From: Acidimicrobiia bacterium | GTDB taxonomy: Bacteria > Actinomycetota > Acidimicrobiia > Spongiisociales > UBA5794 | Length of the DNA: 17,007 nt | Direction of reading: 5' to 3' | Assembly (NCBI GenBank): GCA_030599515.1 | Contig: JAUVNV010000022.1 | Span: 1-17,007 of the forward strand | Shown: positions 13,269-17,007 of the stretch, one piece after another | How the letters are laid out: every line of letters begins with the position of its first letter | Position numbering within the stretch: position 1 is the stretch's first letter | The notes under the pieces: model-generated | The model's input: the letters and a program-made list of their open reading frames with translations, nothing else | Told to the model about the DNA's origin: nothing | The model's database searches: none | Made by a program: the position numbers and the translations under genes

Positions 13269-14948
13269 TCAGTCGCAGACGGCCCCCTGCTCGGCAGAAC
13301 CGACGAGCTTCGCGTACTTGCCGAGGGCGCCGGTTGGGTAGCGTGGCTTCGGCGCCGTCCAAGACTCGCGCCGAGCCTCCATCTCATCATCGCCGATCAG
13401 GAGGTCGAGACGCCGGGCCGGCAGATCGACCCGGATGCGATCGCCCTCGTACACGAGACCCATCGCGCCGCCCTTCGCGGCTTCCGGGGCAACGTGACCG
13501 ATGCAGAGACCGGTGGTTCCACCGGAGAACCGGCCGTCGGTGATCAACAGGACATCCTTGCCGAGGCCTGCGCCCTTGATGGCCGCAGTGATCGAGAGCA
13601 TCTCCCGCATCCCCGGGCCGCCCGCCGGACCTTCGTAGCGGATCACCACCACGTCTCCGGGGTGAAGGTCATGGGCCCAAAGCGCCTCGAGCGCGCTCTG
13701 CTCGTCATCGAAGACCCTGGCAGTCCCTTCGAAGACGTCGAGGTCGATCCCTGCGATCTTCACGACGGCGCCGCCGGGGGCGAGTGAGCCGCGCAGGATG
13801 GCGATGCCGCCCTCTCCGGCAACCGGATCTGCGAACGCCCGCACCACGTCCTGCTGCTCGGGGAATCCGACCGTCTCGAGATTCTCAGCCATCGTCCTGC
13901 CGGTCACGGTGAGTGCATCTCCGTTGATGAGTCCCTCGTCGTAGAGTGCGCGCAGCACGACAGGTACGCCGCCGATCCGGTCGAGATCCACCATGTGGTA
14001 GCGGCCGAACGGCTTGAGATCGCCGACGTGCGGTGTTCGCCGGCTGATCCGGTCGAAATCCTCGAGGGTGAGATCGATACGCGCCTCGTGGGCGAGAGCG
14101 AGGAGGTGGAGGACGGCGTTGGTGGACCCTCCAAGCGCCATCACCACGGTAACGGCGTTCTCGAATGCGTCTCGGGTCAGGATGTCCCTCGGGCGAATCC
14201 GGGATCGCAAGAGCTCCATGACCGCTTCACCCGACTGGCGGGCGTACTCGTCGAGTCGCCTGGAGACTGCAGGAACCGAGGCGCTTCCGGGGAGCGACAT
14301 GCCGAGCGCCTCACCGACCGAAGCCATGGTGTTCGCCGTGAACATCCCGGCACACGATCCGACGCCGGGGCACGCTGCCTGTTCGATGCGTAGCAACTGG
14401 GAGTCGTCGATTCGACCCTCGGAGTGGGCGCCGATGCCTTCGAAGACGTCCACGATCGAGATGTCGACACCATCGAGCTTGCCGGGGAGAGACGACCCGC
14501 CGTAGAGGAAGACGGATGGGAGGTTGTGCCGGGCTGCGGCCATGAGCATTCCGGGGAGCGATTTGTCACAGCCGGCGATCGACACCATCGCATCGAATCG
14601 CTCAGCGTGCATGACGAGCTCCACTGAGTCTGCGATCACCTCCCGGGAGACGAGTGAGGCTCGCATGCCCTCGTGCCCCATGGAGATTCCGTCGGAGACG
14701 GCGATCGTGGTGAAGACAAGTCCGACGCCGCCCGCTTCGTTCACGCCTTCCCTGGCCCGGACGGAGAGCCTCGGACCGGTCAGGTTGCATGGTGTGACCT
14801 CGTTGCCGGCGCTGACGACACCGACCTGCGCCTTGGCAAAGTCATTCTCGCCTAGGCCGACAGCGCGCAGCATCGCCCTGGCGCCTGCCTTGGCAGGACC
14901 GTCGGTGACGTCCTGGGAATGAATCTTGATGGGGGTCTCGCTGGGCAT
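13269..14948 (-). CDS. ilvD: Dihydroxy-acid dehydratase
   Basis: The 559-residue protein is a full-length IlvD, which dehydrates 2,3-dihydroxy-isovalerate and 2,3-dihydroxy-3-methylvalerate to the keto acids in valine, leucine and isoleucine synthesis. Iron-sulfur ligands are C54 (GNEVTPCN), C127 (AGCDKSLPG) and C199 (CPGVGSCAGMFTANTM); K129 is the modified lysine next to the Mg site. The three-cysteine arrangement with the GSCAGM motif suggests the oxygen-tolerant [2Fe-2S] type, though C193 is an additional cysteine nearby. The C-terminal domain has the typical LITDGRFSGGTTGLCIGHVAPEA signature. The ATG at 14948 is preceded by a TACGCT box with 6 nt spacing. Other ilv genes are not in the window, as is common when ilvD stands alone. 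The hairpin and heptamer tract upstream may influence its promoter. Confidence 0.96.
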   Translation of the reverse strand: MPSETPIKIHSQDVTDGPAKAGARAMLRAVGLGENDFAKAQVGVVSAGNEVTPCNLTGPRLSVRAREGVNEAGGVGLVFTTIAVSDGISMGHEGMRASLVSREVIADSVELVMHAERFDAMVSIAGCDKSLPGMLMAAARHNLPSVFLYGGSSLPGKLDGVDISIVDVFEGIGAHSEGRIDDSQLLRIEQAACPGVGSCAGMFTANTMASVGEALGMSLPGSASVPAVSRRLDEYARQSGEAVMELLRSRIRPRDILTRDAFENAVTVVMALGGSTNAVLHLLALAHEARIDLTLEDFDRISRRTPHVGDLKPFGRYHMVDLDRIGGVPVVLRALYDEGLINGDALTVTGRTMAENLETVGFPEQQDVVRAFADPVAGEGGIAILRGSLAPGGAVVKIAGIDLDVFEGTARVFDDEQSALEALWAHDLHPGDVVVIRYEGPAGGPGMREMLSITAAIKGAGLGKDVLLITDGRFSGGTTGLCIGHVAPEAAKGGAMGLVYEGDRIRVDLPARRLDLLIGDDEMEARRESWTAPKPRYPTGALGKYAKLVGSAEQGAVCD

Positions 14949-14954
14949 GGCGTG

Positions 14955-14960
14955 AGCGTA
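14955..14960 (-). promoter_or_regulatory. Putative -10 box (TACGCT) of ilvD, leaderless
   Basis: On the minus strand TACGCT is 6 nt before the ATG at 14948, the same arrangement as for the crotonase gene. A strong hairpin starts 6 bp further upstream. Confidence 0.48.
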
Positions 14961-14966
14961 CTTGGT

Positions 14967-14985
14967 CCGGCGGCTTCGCCGCCGG
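14967..14985. repeat. GC-rich 8-bp hairpin next to the heptamer tract
   Basis: CCGGCGGC and GCCGCCGG flank a TTC loop. The hairpin sits between the ilvD -10 box and the heptamer repeats, and covers the region where a -35 box would lie. Confidence 0.7.
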
Positions 14986-14987
14986 GG

Positions 14988-15057
14988 TAGTCGGTTGTCG
15001 GTACTCGGTACTCGGTACTCGGTAGTCGGTAGTCGGTACTCGGTACTCGGTACTCGG
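14988..15057. repeat. Tandem heptamer repeat, ten 7-bp units
   Basis: Ten consecutive units of the form T(A/T)(C/G)TCGG: TAGTCGG, TTGTCGG, TACTCGG x3, TAGTCGG x2, TACTCGG x3. The tract occupies part of the 188-bp gap between the divergent ilvD and LCP genes. The period is not a multiple of three and no gene crosses it. Confidence 0.92.
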
Positions 15058-15120
15058 CGGAGATTCTGCTACGCCCACTGGACCGGATACCGACAGCCGC
15101 TCCTATCCGAAGACTGCCGA

Positions 15121-15126
15121 TAGCCT
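15121..15126 (+). promoter_or_regulatory. Putative -10 box (TAGCCT) of the LCP gene
   Basis: TAGCCT lies 10 nt before the ATG at 15137, so the transcript would have a leader of only a few bases. No Shine-Dalgarno is visible. Confidence 0.4.
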
Positions 15127-15136
15127 GTCCACGGAC

Positions 15137-16174
15137 ATGACCACCGATACGTACCCAACGATCCCCCAAACACCTCCTCCACCACCACCGGCTCCGACGA
15201 AGCGGAAGGGCGGCTTCGCCAAGAAGGCGTTCTTCGCTCTCCTCATCCTCGCGGTGATCGGTGTGTTCGGGACGATCGGATACGTCAAGTGGACCGAGGG
15301 CAAGATCGATCGGATCCCGTCGGAGGAGTTGCCGAGCCTCGCAGCCGTGGTTCCCGGGTCTTCGGAGACGATCAACTTCTTGATAATCGCCACCGACGAC
15401 CGCTCGAACCTCCCCGACGACTGGGACGAGAGCGCGTTTGGCGATTTCGCGGGTCGCAGGACCGACGTGATGATGCTCGCCCACATGGTCCCGGGCGAAC
15501 GCATCCAGCTACTCAGCCTCCCCCGCGATCTCAAGGTCGACATCGAGGAGCACGGGACGAATCGTTTGAACGCCGCGTTCGTATTCGGGGGTCCGGATCT
15601 CCTCATCAAGACGGTGCAGCAGGAGACCGGCATCCCCGTTCACCACTACGTCGAGATCGACTTCGGTGGATTCGCGCGGATCGTAGATTCCCTCGGCGGT
15701 GTGACGATCGACTTCCCCTACCCGGCCCGCGACGGCAAGTCCGGGTTCGAGGTCGAAGCAGGAACACACACCCTCGACGGTGAGATGGCCGTCGCCTACG
15801 CCCGGTCCCGGACCTACGAGGAGTACAAGGACGGTTCGTGGCAGGGAACCGGAGGCGGCGACATCGCCCGCACGCAGCGCCAGCAGGACATCATGGTGCA
15901 ACTCTTCGACCAGGTTGCCTCTCCGTCGAGCGCCTTCAACCTCCCCACATTCCTGCCAACGCTCGCCGACAACATCACCGCCGATGCGGGGTTGAGCCTC
16001 GCCCTGATGACCGACCTCGGTCGATCGGCGCTTGGTTTGCAGTCCACGAGCATCGACCGGGTCACTCTCCCGGTCGAGAACGCCAAGGGCAGCGACGGCC
16101 GCGCCTACGTGATCCCGACCGACGAAGCGCCGGCCGTGATCATCGCCTTCAAGGCCGGCGATCCCTACCCCTGA
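15137..16174 (+). CDS. LytR-CpsA-Psr (LCP) family cell-wall glycopolymer ligase
   Basis: The 345-residue protein has a short cytosolic N-terminus with a proline run (residues 12-20), basic residues, one membrane segment (about 30-50) and an extracellular LCP domain. Recognised motifs are FLIIATDDRS (81-90), GRRTDVMMLAHM (106-117), LLSLPRDLKVDI (125-136) with R130/D131, NRLNAAFVFGGPDLLIKTVQQETGI (142-166), HHYVEIDFGGFARIVDSLGGVTI (169-191) and AVAYARSR (218-225) with R222 and R224, which contact the pyrophosphate lipid in known structures. LCP enzymes transfer teichoic-acid or arabinogalactan-type polymers from undecaprenyl carriers to peptidoglycan. There is no C-terminal LytR_C domain, so it is the short form. 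The start is supported by a TAGCCT box and by the fit of the N-terminus; a hairpin element follows the stop. Confidence 0.93.
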   Translation: MTTDTYPTIPQTPPPPPPAPTKRKGGFAKKAFFALLILAVIGVFGTIGYVKWTEGKIDRIPSEELPSLAAVVPGSSETINFLIIATDDRSNLPDDWDESAFGDFAGRRTDVMMLAHMVPGERIQLLSLPRDLKVDIEEHGTNRLNAAFVFGGPDLLIKTVQQETGIPVHHYVEIDFGGFARIVDSLGGVTIDFPYPARDGKSGFEVEAGTHTLDGEMAVAYARSRTYEEYKDGSWQGTGGGDIARTQRQQDIMVQLFDQVASPSSAFNLPTFLPTLADNITADAGLSLALMTDLGRSALGLQSTSIDRVTLPVENAKGSDGRAYVIPTDEAPAVIIAFKAGDPYP

Positions 16175-16198
16175 CCCGGTCGACAACGCCAAACCCCA

Positions 16199-16245
16199 TC
16201 GTTTGTGCCTAGGACCATGACTGTCATGGCCGTAAGCACAAACGA
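16199..16245. repeat. 47-bp palindromic element, copy 1
   Basis: TCGTTTGTGC at one end and GCACAAACGA at the other form 10-bp inverted ends. An inner palindrome CCATGAC-T-GTCATGG (16215-16229) extends the stem. It lies between the convergent stops of the LCP and NUDIX genes and may act as a two-way terminator. It matches copy 2 at 38 of 47 positions. Confidence 0.8.
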
Positions 16246-16249
16246 CCGG

Positions 16250-16654
16250 TCAGAGGCCGAGTCCGTCGATCAGATCGACCATCGTCGGCGTGAGGCGCAT
16301 CGCCCGAACCTCATCCACGGGCACCCACCGTGTTTCGGCGGCGTCGTCACCTGCCACAAGCTCCCCTCCGACTGCGGTGGCGAGGAAATCCACGACCGTG
16401 TAGTGGTAGGCGGGTGGATCGGCGTCGTCGAGGATGTCCCCCACCCACACAGGGTCACCCACCTCGACGATCAGGCCGGTCTCTTCGAGGACCTCTCTGG
16501 TCGCCGCTTCGCGCATGGTCTCGCCCCATTGCTGACGACCGCCGGGGACTGCCCAGTGGTCGACGAAGGCGCCGCTTGCCCGGCGAATGAGAAGGATCCG
16601 GCCGTCGTTGATGACAACGACGCCGGCGCCGGGAGTTGGGTGGGCCTCAGACAT
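16250..16654 (-). CDS. NUDIX hydrolase
   Basis: The 134-residue protein has a perfect Nudix box GX5EX7REUXEEXGU in GGRQQWGETMREAATREVLEETGL, preceded by FVDHWAVPGG. The two Glu of REVLEE bind the Mg ions that help hydrolyse a nucleoside diphosphate linked to another group. The family includes MutT-type, ADP-ribose and other pyrophosphatases; substrate cannot be assigned. The frame can extend to 16714, but I choose the ATG at 16654, because a TACCGT box lies 7 nt upstream and the protein then begins right before the first beta-strand. The gene is bracketed by two copies of a 47-bp inverted-repeat element. Its stop is 4 bp from copy 1, and copy 2 lies 59 bp upstream of the start. Confidence 0.92.
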   Translation of the reverse strand: MSEAHPTPGAGVVVINDGRILLIRRASGAFVDHWAVPGGRQQWGETMREAATREVLEETGLIVEVGDPVWVGDILDDADPPAYHYTVVDFLATAVGGELVAGDDAAETRWVPVDEVRAMRLTPTMVDLIDGLGL

Positions 16655-16661
16655 AGTGACA

Positions 16662-16667
16662 ACGGTA
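16662..16667 (-). promoter_or_regulatory. Putative -10 box (TACCGT) of the NUDIX gene, leaderless
   Basis: On the minus strand TACCGT lies 7 nt before the ATG at 16654; no Shine-Dalgarno is seen. It matches the boxes of the DUF4389 and mobA genes exactly. Confidence 0.48.
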
Positions 16668-16713
16668 CCCGGACCGACGGCCCGTCGAGCCGCTCCGGCC
16701 GGCCACTTCCGCA

Positions 16714-16760
16714 TCGTTTGTGCTTAGAACCAGAACTAACGTGGTCGTAGGCACAAACGA
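16714..16760. repeat. 47-bp palindromic element, copy 2
   Basis: The ends TCGTTTGTGC and GCACAAACGA are identical to those of copy 1, the length is the same and the orientation is direct. Both copies are preceded by CA and followed by CC. It begins 10 bp after the stop of the ABC permease gene, so it may terminate that transcript. Confidence 0.8.
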
Positions 16761-16770
16761 CCAGAAGCAC

Positions 16771-17007
16771 CTAGGCCGATTCGGTCTCGACGACCTCGTC
16801 GACTCTCCGGTCACGGAAGCCGGCGGTCGCGTTCTTCGCCGTAAGGACAATGAAGAAGAGAGCGATCGGGATGACGGCCATCGTTGCCGAGCCAGACGTG
16901 TTGGCGTGATACGAGATGATCAGTCCCACAACGACTGAGAAGACGCCGATCAGCGCGGCAACGAACATCATGGCAGGCACCCGGCGCACCAGCAGAGCGG
17001 CAGTCGC
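16771..17007 (-). CDS. C-terminal end of a metal ABC transporter permease (ABC-3/ZnuB family, partial)
   Basis: The frame is open to the window edge and ends at TAG (16771), giving 78 visible residues. The sequence ALLVRRVPAMMFVAALIGVFSVVVGLIISYHANTSGSATMAVIPIALFFIVLTA matches the last two membrane helices of ABC-3 family permeases, where a helix ending in LxxSYxxxxxSGxxxV leads into a final helix of the form AIALFxxL. Such permeases take up zinc or manganese with a binding lipoprotein and an ATPase. The basic, acidic tail (GFRDRRVDEVVETESA) is cytosolic. The partner genes would lie to the right of the window. The metal is not determined. Confidence 0.8.
   Translation of the reverse strand, partial: ATAALLVRRVPAMMFVAALIGVFSVVVGLIISYHANTSGSATMAVIPIALFFIVLTAKNATAGFRDRRVDEVVETESA

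Noticed and set aside
14988..15057. Heptamer tract as a CRISPR array or coding repeat
   Set aside because: Units are 7 bp with no spacers, and no plausible gene frame with a start and known domain covers it.

Overview
The window is about 17 kb of GC-rich bacterial chromosome, most like an actinobacterium (Actinomycetota; an Acidimicrobiia-type lineage is my guess, not proven). The reasons are the high GC with G/C-ending codons, genes apparently read from leaderless transcripts with a TAnnnT box 6-10 nt before the start codon, an LCP cell-wall ligase, a DUF4389 membrane protein, a large cyclase/ATPase/TPR regulator, and a Lnt-type lipoprotein acyltransferase. I see no rRNA, tRNA, phage, IS element or CRISPR array. 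It reads as ordinary housekeeping and accessory chromosome, with one gene that is easy to miss: a selenoprotein whose in-frame TGA hides its start.

Layout, left to right. At 1-231 is the tail of a Schlafen/AlbA_2-type protein. At 264-872 is a membrane protein with two tandem DUF4389 units. A convergent DUF4349 lipoprotein lies at 934-1890 (minus). A plus-strand run follows: a MobA-like nucleotidyltransferase (2052-2624), a dienoyl-CoA-isomerase-like crotonase (2647-3486) and a 1090-residue class III cyclase-ATPase-TPR protein (3539-6811). After a 242-bp gap with a strong hairpin comes a class III aminotransferase (7054-8322). Minus-strand genes follow: a 62-residue Cys/His protein (8421-8609) and Lnt (8748-10262). 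Divergent from Lnt are an inositol-monophosphatase family enzyme (10330-11115) and an ATGA-overlapping YtcJ-type amidohydrolase (11112-12692). Next, on the minus strand, are a 66-residue zinc ribbon (12721-12921), a SelW/Rdx selenoprotein (12976-13212) and dihydroxy-acid dehydratase IlvD (13269-14948). Last come an LCP protein (15137-16174, plus), a NUDIX hydrolase (16250-16654, minus) and the end of a metal ABC transporter permease (16771 to the right edge, minus).

Main point of interest. At 13212-12976 a CxxU redox motif (C8-A-V-U11) is read through an in-frame TGA. Starting 17 nt after the TGA is the apical loop of a bulged stem-loop that fits the bacterial SECIS pattern. A TGA-terminated reading would lose the catalytic N-terminus of the Rdx fold. 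The host should therefore have the selABCD selenocysteine machinery elsewhere.

Other signals. A recurrent TA[CG]nnT box sits just upstream of most starts. Seven-base tandem repeats (TACTCGG/TACTGAG types) occur in several intergenic gaps, usually beside GC-rich hairpins. Two copies of a 47-bp element with 10-bp inverted ends bracket the NUDIX gene. The Lnt homologue has Ser at the position of the catalytic Cys, and the cyclase domain has lost its transition-state Asn. Apart from the overlapping IMPase/amidohydrolase pair, the genes seem to be independent units and do not form a single pathway.
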